From JANFXS01 sp022791155 (GTDB taxonomy: Bacteria; Bacillota; Clostridia; Lachnospirales; Anaerotignaceae), in the NCBI GenBank assembly GCA_949743895.1, contig CATJUX010000026.1:1-25278 (forward strand): a DNA stretch of 25,278 bases. Reading direction: 5' to 3'. Positions 15,445 through 22,692 of the stretch are shown here, piece after piece. The number at the start of each line of letters is the position of its first letter. Within the stretch, counting starts at the first letter, position 1. The notes under the pieces are model-generated. The model did no database searches, was not told the origin of the DNA, and worked only from the letters and a program-made list of their open reading frames with translations. The translations under genes and the position numbers were made by a program.

Positions 15445-16377
15445 TCACTTGCCATAGAATGTTTTGTAAAGCTTTATAAAGTTTTTGTCGCGTGTCATTA
15501 TGGCTTCTTCGGCTGCATTTTCGGGATAGTCATAAAACCCTTTTCCGTTTTTCACGCCATACCACTGTTTTTGCGCTCTTTCAGAAAGCATTTGCGCGTT
15601 GTCTGCTTTGCTCAAATCGGGCATTAGATATTCTGCCACTTTTGAAAATGTGTCAAGGCCGCCAAAATCTGCTGTTTCAAAAGGCCCAACACATGCATAT
15701 CTGAAGCCTATTCCGAACTTCACTGCTTTGTCAACGTCTTCAATTGTCGCCGCGCCGCTTTCAACAATGTGCGCCGCTTCTCTGAGCAATGCATGTTGAA
15801 GCCTGTTGCCAATGAAGCCTTTCATTTCTTTTTTCATTGCAATGGGTTTTTTGCCTATTTTTTCGGCCATTTCATACACGGCATTCACAGTTTTGTCATT
15901 TGTTTTTTCGCCTCTTATAATTTCCACAAGCGGAACAATGTGAGGAGGGTTCCAAAAATGCATTCCCGCAAACCTTTCTGGAAGTTTCACGGCCTCTGCC
16001 ATTTCAGTTATGCACAAACCGGATGTGTTTGTTGTCAAAACTGCTTCATCAGGGGCAATTTCTGAAATTTCATGCCAAAAGCTGTGTTTGGCCTCCATGT
16101 TTTCAACTATGTTTTCAACAACAAACGCACAGTCTGAAAACTCATTTTTGTCAGTTGAAAGAACAATGCTTTCAATTATCTTTTTTGAGCTTTCGGCGCT
16201 TTGCAAGCCTTCGTCAACAAGCCCGGCTTGATTGAGCTCAATCAGTTTTTCTGCACGTTTGAGGCCCTCTGGGGAACGGTTGTATAGTGTCACATCAAAC
16301 CCATTTCCGGCAAATATCTGTGCAAGGGAAGTGCCCATTGTGCCGGCGCCGGCAACAACAACTTTGTTTTTTTTCAT
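15445..16377 (-). CDS. 3-hydroxyacyl-CoA dehydrogenase-family oxidoreductase
   Basis: An NAD-dependent dehydrogenase of 310 residues with an N-terminal Rossmann fold (GAGTMG, 10-15) and a C-terminal helical domain (FIGNRLQHALLREA near 195 onward). The catalytic pair is His140 in GMHFWNPP and Glu152 in PLVEII, with NTSG at about 117-120. The wording HFWNPPHIVPLVEII and GFRYACVGPFETADFGGLD is closer to the lambda-crystallin / L-gulonate or carnitine dehydrogenase side of the superfamily than to classic Hbd (HFFNPVP). The true substrate may therefore not be 3-hydroxybutyryl-CoA. No crotonase, thiolase or butyryl-CoA dehydrogenase gene is adjacent, which also argues against a butyrate operon. ATG follows CAGGAGTGAGTTT. 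A perfect palindrome lies 38-56 bases upstream. Confidence 0.85.
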   Translation of the reverse strand: MKKNKVVVAGAGTMGTSLAQIFAGNGFDVTLYNRSPEGLKRAEKLIELNQAGLVDEGLQSAESSKKIIESIVLSTDKNEFSDCAFVVENIVENMEAKHSFWHEISEIAPDEAVLTTNTSGLCITEMAEAVKLPERFAGMHFWNPPHIVPLVEIIRGEKTNDKTVNAVYEMAEKIGKKPIAMKKEMKGFIGNRLQHALLREAAHIVESGAATIEDVDKAVKFGIGFRYACVGPFETADFGGLDTFSKVAEYLMPDLSKADNAQMLSERAQKQWYGVKNGKGFYDYPENAAEEAIMTRDKNFIKLYKTFYGK

Positions 16378-16414
16378 AAACTCACTCCTGTCAAAAAGTC
16401 AAATTCGGGATTTT

Positions 16415-16433
16415 GGGCATAAATTTTATGCCC
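16415..16433. promoter_or_regulatory. Perfect 19-bp palindrome between divergent genes, candidate operator
   Basis: GGGCATAAA (16415-16423), a single T, then TTTATGCCC (16425-16433): nine perfect base pairs of dyad symmetry around one base. It lies 38 bases upstream of the dehydrogenase ATG and 184 bases before the small plus-strand gene. A dimeric repressor site is the simplest reading; an RNA hairpin in the leader is the alternative. I do not recognise the binding protein. Confidence 0.55.
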
Positions 16434-16616
16434 TGTGATTATGAACGATTGTGTGCCATTGCCGGCTGAATGAAGGCGGCGTTGGCATATGTTTTCGTTC
16501 AAAAGCGTTGTTTTTTATACAATTATACCACATATTTCATAAACTTAAATTAATTTTTGATGATAAAATGCCATGGCGTGAAATATAATATTGTAAAACC
16601 CCTTCGGAGGAAAATG

Positions 16617-17051
16617 ATGAACGAGGAAAACAAAATTTATGAAATCGCGAGAATGATTGATGGCACAACGCCTCTGAATGACGACGTGATTAAAGCCTTC
16701 AATATATTAAGGGAGAATTTTCAAAACAACTATGTGCGCCGGCTTGTTCATGCAGCTGGAAACGAGGCCGAGAGCGCAAAAAGAAACCCAAGCCGTGAAA
16801 TTGTGCTTCTCAGGGCGTTGAAAAATTTTGGCGGGGCAAACTCATCAGCCAATATAGATGCCGCCATACAAATGCTGACAACATTTCAGGCCATAAACAG
16901 CGTTCAATATAAATTGAACGGGCTGAAACAAACCCAAACAATCAGCATGAAAAGCAGTTCGGGCAGTGGTGCGCCGGCTGAAACAATAAGCAATGCAAGC
17001 ATAAACATAGCCAATGTTCTTTTGACTCTTGAGCTTTTGAGAAACATGTGA
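16617..17051 (+). CDS. Small protein of unknown function
   Basis: I do not recognise this 144-residue protein. It has no signal peptide or clear membrane helix. The first 100 residues look helical and charged (NKIYEIARMID, DDVIKAFNILRENFQNNYVRRLVHAAGNEAE), followed by a Gly/Ser/Ala-rich stretch (KSSSGSGAPAETISNASINIA) and a short hydrophobic helix at the end (ANVLLTLELLRNM). Two ATGs stand in a row (16614, 16617); I prefer the second, six bases after GGAGG (16606-16610). The ribosome binding site, single long frame and following hairpin support a real gene. Its neighbours (dehydrogenase, spoVG) suggest nothing specific. Confidence 0.7.
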   Translation: MNEENKIYEIARMIDGTTPLNDDVIKAFNILRENFQNNYVRRLVHAAGNEAESAKRNPSREIVLLRALKNFGGANSSANIDAAIQMLTTFQAINSVQYKLNGLKQTQTISMKSSSGSGAPAETISNASINIANVLLTLELLRNM

Positions 17052-17078
17052 AGCTTTATGAAGCGTAAAACCAAAAAA

Positions 17079-17121
17079 GCAAAAGTGTTCTGCCAAAATA
17101 ATGGTTGAACTTTTGCATGTT
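17079..17121 (+). terminator. Possible terminator after the small unknown gene
   Basis: GCAAAAGT (17079-17086) pairs with ACTTTTGC (17109-17116) over a 22-base loop, followed by ATGTTTTTG. The long loop makes this uncertain. The rest of the gap up to the spoVG hairpin has no supported gene. Confidence 0.35.
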
Positions 17122-17438
17122 TTTGTGTGACAAAATCATTTTTGATCGGGCGCTGAAAATTGCGGCAATCAAGAACCATTGAAAAAATGCTTGTGTCTGA
17201 CGACAGCTGGCTTTGTGTTTTCATTCAAAAAAACATGCATTTGATGTGAATGCAAAAGGGGAGTGCTGTGTGCTTGAAATGATGAAAAATTGTTTTGTGC
17301 AAATTAGAGCAAAATTTTCAAATGATTGGGCGGCGAGAATGGTTTTTAACGTTTCACAAATTTTTGACAAATGCTATATATAAATTTCTCATTGATATGT
17401 GTGTTTTTTGAACCATTATATTTGGCTGGAAACCAAAT

Positions 17439-17481
17439 GGCTCCCGAAACAGTTGTTTTTGCTGATGACTGTTCGGGAGCC
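17439..17481 (-). terminator. Long hairpin downstream of spoVG
   Basis: GGCTCCCGAAACAGT (17439-17453) pairs with ACTGTTCGGGAGCC (17468-17481) with a single bulged A, 21 bases past the spoVG stop. The stem is among the strongest in the window but neither side has a proper T run, so it may protect or process the message end rather than terminate by itself. Confidence 0.55.
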
Positions 17482-17502
17482 GTTTGACTATGTATAGAAT
17501 TT

Positions 17503-17805
17503 TCAGCTTTCGTTTTCTGTTTCGTCGATATTCTCAGTGTTTTCAAGCTCATCAAGTGCTTCTTGATATTTTTTGAGAACAAAATTTTGAATTTTTTCTC
17601 TTGATGAGACATTTATAGGGTGCGCAATGTCTCTGAAGCCGCCTTCAGAAGTCTTTCTGCTTGGCATGGCTATGAAAAGTCCCTCTTCTCTTTCAATCAC
17701 TTTTATATCATGAACAACAAATTCATTGTCAAATGTAACTGAAATCACTGCTTTCATTTTTCCTTCTTTGTTGACTTTTCTAACTCTTACATCTGTAATT
17801 TCCAT
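17503..17805 (-). CDS. spoVG: SpoVG, small RNA/DNA-binding regulator
   Basis: The 100-residue product has the SpoVG sequence from the first residue: MEITDVRVRKV, VTFDNEFVVHDIKVIE, and the hallmark GLFIAMPSRKT (47-57) with FRDIAHPINVSSREKIQ. SpoVG proteins bind nucleic acid and influence asymmetric division, sporulation, virulence or cell-wall traits in Firmicutes. The acidic tail (Glu/Asn/Thr-rich, about 86-100) is typical. The start at 17805 is set by AAGGGTGGG upstream and by family length; a longer in-frame ATG at 17892 would add 29 unrelated residues. It follows glgC-glgD on the same strand after a 190-base gap with repeated TCAAAC half-sites, so it probably has its own promoter. Confidence 0.96.
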   Translation of the reverse strand: MEITDVRVRKVNKEGKMKAVISVTFDNEFVVHDIKVIEREEGLFIAMPSRKTSEGGFRDIAHPINVSSREKIQNFVLKKYQEALDELENTENIDETENES

Positions 17806-17895
17806 AATAAGCCCACCCTTCGTTTTATGTTTGCCCTTTGTGTATTGTTCGAAACGGTGTTTGCCCGTGCATTGGGCCAAGAGCGCAATCACGCG

Positions 17896-17950
17896 TCAAA
17901 CACTGTTTGATGTGGATATATTTGTCAAACAAAATTTGATCATATGTTTG
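17896..17950. promoter_or_regulatory. Cluster of TCAAA(C) half-sites upstream of spoVG
   Basis: TCAAAC-ACT-GTTTGA (17896-17910) is a perfect inverted repeat; TCAAA-CAAAA-TTTGA (17925-17939) is a second, looser one; a further TTTGA follows at 17946-17950. The five half-sites lie 90-145 bases upstream of the spoVG start. They could be an operator array, but the motif is short and AT-rich, so chance is not excluded. Confidence 0.35.
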
Positions 17951-17995
17951 ATTTTTTTCAGGGAAAACAAATTTCTTCTGTAGTTATGAATTGTA

Positions 17996-19111
17996 TCAAA
18001 GAACTGTGCCTTTTTTCAGCACCACAGGATTTTCGCTGTCTCCAATTATTTGGCGGCCGTCGGACACAACAACGTTTTTGTCAAAAATTGCGTTGTCAAC
18101 AATGCAGTTGTTGCCGATGTAGCTTCCTTCCATGATTATGCTGTTTTTGACAGTTGTGTTTTCGCCTATAAATGTTCTTCTGAACAAAACTGAGTTTTCA
18201 ACCTTTCCGTTTATTATGGTTCCGCCGCCGCTTATGGAATTTTTGACCTCGGCAGCGCCGTTATATTTGACAGGAGGTTCGTCTTTCAGCTTTGTTGTTA
18301 TATATGGATATTCTTTGACAAATATGTCGCGAACTTCTTTTTTGAGAAAATCCATGTTTGTTTGATAATAATCGCTTATTCCGCCGCCAACACTGCTCCA
18401 ATATCCATCAAACTCATAGCCATATATATTAAGCTTGCGCCTAAAACGTATGATTATGTCTTTAACAAGATCGTAGCGGCCTTCAGGGACAATCTCCTCA
18501 AGAAGTTTGATGAGAAGCATTCTTGATATGACATATATTCCGAGGGAAGCGTTGTTTGTCTGTGGCTCAAGAGGCTTTTCCTCAAAGTCAACAACTCTGC
18601 CTGTTTCGTCAACGTTCATGATTCCCAGTTTTGTGAGGTCTTTGTTGAAAACTGGTTTGTATACAACTGTGATGTCAGCTTTTTTCGATGCGTGATATTC
18701 CAAAACATCACGATAGTTCATTCTGTATACAGAATCGCCAGAGGCTATGACAACATATTGTTCATGGCTTTTTTTGAGGAACACCAAGTTTTGATATATT
18801 GAATCGGCAGTTCCTCTGAACCAGAATGAGTTGTCACTGCTTATGAAAGGCGTGAAAATGAAAAGACCTCCCTGTTTGCGGCCAAACTCCCACCATTTTG
18901 AGCTTGAGAGATGATCGTTGAGCGAACGTGAATTATATTGTGTTATAACGGCAACTTTATTTATTCTTGAGTTCATCATGTTGCTAAGTGGAAAGTCAAT
19001 GGCTCTGTAACAGCTTCCAACCGGCATTGCAGATGTTGCTCTTGAGATTGTTAAGTCGCCGAGGCGCATTTCGCTGTTTCCGCCTGCAAGAATAATACCT
19101 ATTGCTTTCAT
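17996..19111 (-). CDS. glgD: GlgD, non-catalytic partner of glucose-1-phosphate adenylyltransferase
   Basis: A 371-residue nucleotidyltransferase-fold protein with a C-terminal left-handed beta-helix (about 290-350: repeats such as GTIINGKVENSVLFRRTFIGENTTVKNSII). It is the GlgD paralogue found beside GlgC in many Firmicutes, where it modulates the heteromeric ADP-glucose pyrophosphorylase. The N-terminal loop is degenerate: GGNSEMRLGDLTISRATSAMPV replaces the GGxGSRLxxLTxxxxKPAV of catalytic subunits, so the basic residues that hold ATP are partly lost. YRAIDFPLSNMMNS, RGTADSIYQN and the GYWSSVGGGISDYYQTN region are kept. It starts by an ATGA overlap with the glgC stop, so translation is coupled. 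Confidence 0.95.
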   Translation of the reverse strand: MKAIGIILAGGNSEMRLGDLTISRATSAMPVGSCYRAIDFPLSNMMNSRINKVAVITQYNSRSLNDHLSSSKWWEFGRKQGGLFIFTPFISSDNSFWFRGTADSIYQNLVFLKKSHEQYVVIASGDSVYRMNYRDVLEYHASKKADITVVYKPVFNKDLTKLGIMNVDETGRVVDFEEKPLEPQTNNASLGIYVISRMLLIKLLEEIVPEGRYDLVKDIIIRFRRKLNIYGYEFDGYWSSVGGGISDYYQTNMDFLKKEVRDIFVKEYPYITTKLKDEPPVKYNGAAEVKNSISGGGTIINGKVENSVLFRRTFIGENTTVKNSIIMEGSYIGNNCIVDNAIFDKNVVVSDGRQIIGDSENPVVLKKGTVL

Positions 19112-20385
19112 AACTCAACCCCCTCAGTCAGTAGTGACTCCCCGCTTTCAAGCTTCATGTTGGGATAGTCCTTTGAAGATGTGATTCCGTGAACAACGCA
19201 GTTTTTGCCAATTTCAACTCCAGATGGAACAGATGATTTGTCGCCGATGACAGTTATTCCTGTGTTGTATATTTTTGGCTGAAGTTTGTTGGCTGTGTTG
19301 TTTCCAACACCAATTTTGACATTTTCGCCGATCTCGCATTCTTCATCAATTATGCATCTGTCAATGACAGAACCTTTTCCAATTTTGCAGTTGGCCATTA
19401 TTATGGAATCTCTGACATATGCTCCCTCGCCAACCTCAACGCCCGCGCTCAAAACAGAGCTGTGCACTTCGCCATAAATTTCGCATCCGTCAGAAACTAT
19501 GCTTTGGCGTATCACAGCGTTTTCTCCTGTATATTGAGGCGGCTGGTGATCTGTGTTCATATATATTTTCCATGAATCTTCATAAAGGTTGAACGATGGA
19601 AGTGTTTTGATGAGTTCCATGTTTGCGTGCCAATAGCTCTCAATTGTTCCAACGTCTTTCCAATAGTCTCTGAAGCGGTATGCGTGCATTGTTTCACCAT
19701 TTTTGAGCATGGCTGGAATTATGTGGTTGCCAAAGTCGCTGTCGGGATGAATTTTGCTGTCTTTTATGAGCTCTTTTCTGAGTTTTTCCCATGTGAATAT
19801 ATAAATTCCCATGCTGGCCAAATTGCTTTTTGGGTTTTTTGGCTTTTCCTCAAATTCATATATCACGTCATCATCTTTTGTGTTCATGATTCCAAAGCGG
19901 CTTGCTTCCTCAATTGGAACTTCAAGAACAGCGATTGTGGCCGCGCTGTTTTTTTCTTTGTGATATTCAAGCATTTTTGAATAATCCATTTTATAAATGT
20001 GGTCTCCCGAAAGAATAAGAACATATTCAGGGGCGTTATCATCTATATATTCAATGTTATGATAGATGGCATTGGCTGTACCCATAAACCACTCGCCGCT
20101 TTCGCCTTTGAAGTGTGGCGAAAGGATTGTGACACCTCCGTGCTTTCTGTCAAGATCCCAAGGAATTCCGATGCCTATGTGCTGGTTAAGGCGCAAAGGC
20201 TGATATTGTGTCAGCACACCAACGCTGTACACACCGGAATTAATGCAGTTGCTAAGCGGAAAGTCAATAATTTTATACATACCGCCAAAAGTAACTGCCG
20301 GCTTGGCGATTTTTTTTGTCAAAACGCCAAGTCTGCTGCCTTGCCCGCCGGCAAGGAGCATAGCAATCATCTCATTTTTATTCAT
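19108..20385 (-). CDS. glgC: Glucose-1-phosphate adenylyltransferase (ADP-glucose pyrophosphorylase), catalytic subunit
   Basis: GlgC makes ADP-glucose from glucose-1-phosphate and ATP, the committed step of bacterial glycogen synthesis. The 425-residue product has LAGGQGSRLGVLTKKIAKPAV (ATP site, residues about 9-29), KIIDFPLSNCINSG, the MGTANAIYHN and SGDHIYKMDY (catalytic Asp) motifs, FEEKP (glucose-1-phosphate site), YWKDVGTIESYW, and a C-terminal beta-helix. The ATG at 20385 follows GGGAGATGATGGT; an in-frame start 26 codons upstream reads into a hydrophobic, unrelated sequence. It forms a two-gene operon with glgD; glgA, glgB and glgP are not in the window. Confidence 0.96.
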   Translation of the reverse strand: MNKNEMIAMLLAGGQGSRLGVLTKKIAKPAVTFGGMYKIIDFPLSNCINSGVYSVGVLTQYQPLRLNQHIGIGIPWDLDRKHGGVTILSPHFKGESGEWFMGTANAIYHNIEYIDDNAPEYVLILSGDHIYKMDYSKMLEYHKEKNSAATIAVLEVPIEEASRFGIMNTKDDDVIYEFEEKPKNPKSNLASMGIYIFTWEKLRKELIKDSKIHPDSDFGNHIIPAMLKNGETMHAYRFRDYWKDVGTIESYWHANMELIKTLPSFNLYEDSWKIYMNTDHQPPQYTGENAVIRQSIVSDGCEIYGEVHSSVLSAGVEVGEGAYVRDSIIMANCKIGKGSVIDRCIIDEECEIGENVKIGVGNNTANKLQPKIYNTGITVIGDKSSVPSGVEIGKNCVVHGITSSKDYPNMKLESGESLLTEGVEL

Positions 20386-20440
20386 ACCATCATCTCCCAC
20401 AATATCCATATAGTAACGGATAGTTTTTGCTATAAGAGCA

Positions 20441-20470
20441 ATAATAAGCAGTAAATAGGACAACAGACAA
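20441..20470 (-). promoter_or_regulatory. Candidate promoter for glgC-glgD
   Basis: On the minus strand TTGTCT (20470-20465), 18 bases, TATTAT (20446-20441). The -35 has four of six consensus bases. The surrounding sequence is so AT-rich that other placements are possible. A short TATCC...GGATA inverted repeat (20403-20422) lies in the leader. Confidence 0.35.
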
Positions 20471-20949
20471 AAATTACCGCTTATATTATGTAATTATTTT
20501 AACATAAAGACTATAAATTATAAATAGCAATTTAGTCATTTGTCGAAAAATATATCTAATACACAAATTAAATCAGATGATTTTTTGTTTATTTTTTTGT
20601 TTTAACTTTGAAAATATGTATATTTCAAAATATTATATCCTATTATGGCTGATATTTTTGAGATATTTTTGTAAGATTTTACCACAATTTGCGCTGTGCG
20701 TCAAATATTTTCTGCATTATTGTTAATTTATCAGACATAATTATATTTCGTTTTGTTGCCCTAAATTGGCAAACAGAAGATGCATTATATCAATCAATGC
20801 ATAAAAAATTCAAGATGTGTCATTAAAGCATTGGCTTTCATAATCTATGCGGACAAGAACGCAAAAATGACTTGTTTGATGATTTATTTTTGCGCAAAAG
20901 CCAAATCAGCATTTGTGCGTATGCACTGCGTTAAAAAGTCTCCAATTTC
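20471..20949. other. AT-rich divergent intergenic region between glgC and murC
   Basis: About 480 bases are visibly richer in A and T than any other gap here, especially 20480-20660, where runs such as GATTTTTTGTTTATTTTTTTG occur. Transcription diverges from it (glgC leftward, murC rightward). I find no gene, RNA motif or perfect DnaA box in it. It probably carries the promoters of both operons. Confidence 0.6.
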
Positions 20950-20978
20950 TGGACTTTGATATAAGTATGTAGTATAAT
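20950..20978 (+). promoter_or_regulatory. Candidate promoter for murC
   Basis: TATAAT (20973-20978) is perfect; 17 bases upstream is TGGACT (20950-20955), four of six with the -35 consensus. It would start transcription near 20985, about 34 bases before the murC ATG, which rules out the longer in-frame start at 20980. Confidence 0.45.
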
Positions 20979-21018
20979 TTTGACTGATAATATTAAAAGA
21001 ATAGAGGCTTGTTTTGAT

Positions 21019-22398
21019 ATGAATAAAAATATAACTGAAAATTATAAAAACGTATATTTCATAGGCATTGGCGGCGTGAGCATGTCCGGCCTTGCTGAAA
21101 TACTTTGCGGCATGGGCATAAACGTTTCTGGAAGTGACATGAAGCCCTCCGAGGCCACAAAACATATTGAAGATTTGGGGATAAAAGTGAATTATGGCCA
21201 CTTTGCCGAAAACATATCTCCAGACTTAGATCTTGTTGTGTATACAGCCGCTGTGAAGGCTGACAACCCTGAAGTTGTGGCCGCACATGAACATGGCATA
21301 GAAACAGTTGAAAGAGCGGATCTCCTTGGCGCAATCATGTCAAACTATGGCCAAAGCATAGCTATAAGCGGGACTCATGGCAAAACCACAACAACTTCAA
21401 TGACAAGCGAAATTCTTCTTGCGGCCGGAACGGATCCAACAATAACTGTGGGAGGAACACTTCCGTCAATAAATGGCAACATAAAAGTTGGAAAAAGCCA
21501 ATATTTCGTTGCAGAAGCATGTGAATATCACAACAGCTTTCTCAAATTCAATCCTTTCATAGGCGTTATATTAAATATAGAAGCCGATCATCTTGATTTC
21601 TTCAAAGATATAGACGAGATAAAAAACTCGTTCAAAAAATTTGCAATGAACGTTCCAAAAGAGGGCTATGTCATAATCAATCATGACGCTTATGGCATGG
21701 AGTTTGTCACAAAGGATCTGAAATGCCATGTGGTGACTTTTGGAATGTCAAACTCTGCCGATTGGTGCGCCTCAAACATAAAACTAAACGCCAACGGCAC
21801 AACAAGCTTTGGCATAAGCTTCAGGGGCAATGAAATGGGAACCGTCAGCCTCAATGTCCCTGGTGAGCACAATGTGCTCAATGCGCTTGCCGCGTGTGCG
21901 GCGTCTCATGCCCTTGGAATTGGCATGAAAACAATCACAGAGGCGCTTGAAAGCTATTCAGGTGTGAACAGGCGTTTTCAGGAAAAAGGCGCTTTTGACG
22001 GCGTGAATGTCATTGACGACTATGCACATCACCCTTCGGAGATACGCGCCACGCTTGCCGCCGCGAAAAACATTCCTCACAACAAGCTGTGGTGTGTTTT
22101 TCAGCCACACACATATACAAGGGCAAAAGCGCTCATTGATGAATTTGCAGTTTCTTTTGGTGACGCCGACAATATAATCGTTGCTGACATATATGCCGCC
22201 CGCGAAAAGGACACAGGGCTCATAAATTCAAATGAAATTGCCGAAAAGATAAGAAGCAGTGGAAAAAATGCAATATATGTCGGAAACTTTGATGATATAA
22301 TTGCCTACATCAAATCCACAGTTTCAAAAGGCGACATGTTGATAACTATGGGGGCGGGAGATGTCTATTTAATTGGAGAAAGGCTTATTAACGGGTAG
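21019..22398 (+). CDS. murC: UDP-N-acetylmuramate--L-alanine ligase
   Basis: MurC adds L-Ala to UDP-MurNAc, the first ATP-dependent step of the peptidoglycan stem peptide. The 459-residue product has the three Mur-ligase domains: an N-terminal Rossmann domain with YFIGIGGVSMSGLAEIL (13-29) and VSGSDM (36-41), the central ATPase with ISGTHGKTTTTSM (116-128) and the EACEYHNSFL carboxylate/metal region, ILNIEADHLDFF, and the C-terminal domain with GVNRRFQEKG, DDYAHHPSEI and CVFQPHTYTR. ATG 21019 follows AGAGG (21003-21007). No other mur or fts gene adjoins it. A DnaA-box cluster begins immediately after the stop codon. Confidence 0.97.
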   Translation: MNKNITENYKNVYFIGIGGVSMSGLAEILCGMGINVSGSDMKPSEATKHIEDLGIKVNYGHFAENISPDLDLVVYTAAVKADNPEVVAAHEHGIETVERADLLGAIMSNYGQSIAISGTHGKTTTTSMTSEILLAAGTDPTITVGGTLPSINGNIKVGKSQYFVAEACEYHNSFLKFNPFIGVILNIEADHLDFFKDIDEIKNSFKKFAMNVPKEGYVIINHDAYGMEFVTKDLKCHVVTFGMSNSADWCASNIKLNANGTTSFGISFRGNEMGTVSLNVPGEHNVLNALAACAASHALGIGMKTITEALESYSGVNRRFQEKGAFDGVNVIDDYAHHPSEIRATLAAAKNIPHNKLWCVFQPHTYTRAKALIDEFAVSFGDADNIIVADIYAAREKDTGLINSNEIAEKIRSSGKNAIYVGNFDDIIAYIKSTVSKGDMLITMGAGDVYLIGERLING

Positions 22399-22499
22399 TT
22401 ATCCACATTATCCACATAGTTATGAACATTTTTTATCAACATATCAACCCATGAAGCTGAAAATATGATTTTGAACATTGCTTATATTTTTGTTGATAA
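22399..22499. promoter_or_regulatory. Cluster of DnaA boxes directly after murC
   Basis: Two perfect DnaA boxes, TTATCCACA, stand head to tail without a gap at 22399-22407 and 22408-22416. Further same-strand sites are TTATGAACA (22420-22428, two mismatches) and TTATCAACA (22433-22441, one mismatch). TGTTGATAA (22491-22499) is the same one-mismatch site on the opposite strand. The stretch between is AT-rich. The layout (tandem boxes, AT-rich segment, inverted box) resembles part of a replication origin or a DnaA titration/regulatory cluster. dnaA, dnaN, recF and gyrB are not in the window, so I do not call it oriC. Confidence 0.65.
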
Positions 22500-22692
22500 A
22501 CCAGTTTTTGTAGAAGTTTATATATTTTTGGCAAACAGCAACACATCAAATTTGGCTGCAAAGTGCAATTTGAGACAACATTTTGGCAAAAACACACAAA
22601 TTGCTGTGATTTTGCATTGAAAAACTTCAATGTTTGAAGCTTGCGTTTTGTTTTTGCAATGTTTTGTGTTTTGGGGATCAAAGGGGAATGTC

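Noticed and set aside
22399..22499. Chromosomal oriC
   Set aside because: The boxes are convincing but dnaA, dnaN, recF, gyrB, rpmH and rnpA are all absent from the window, so the claim is too strong.
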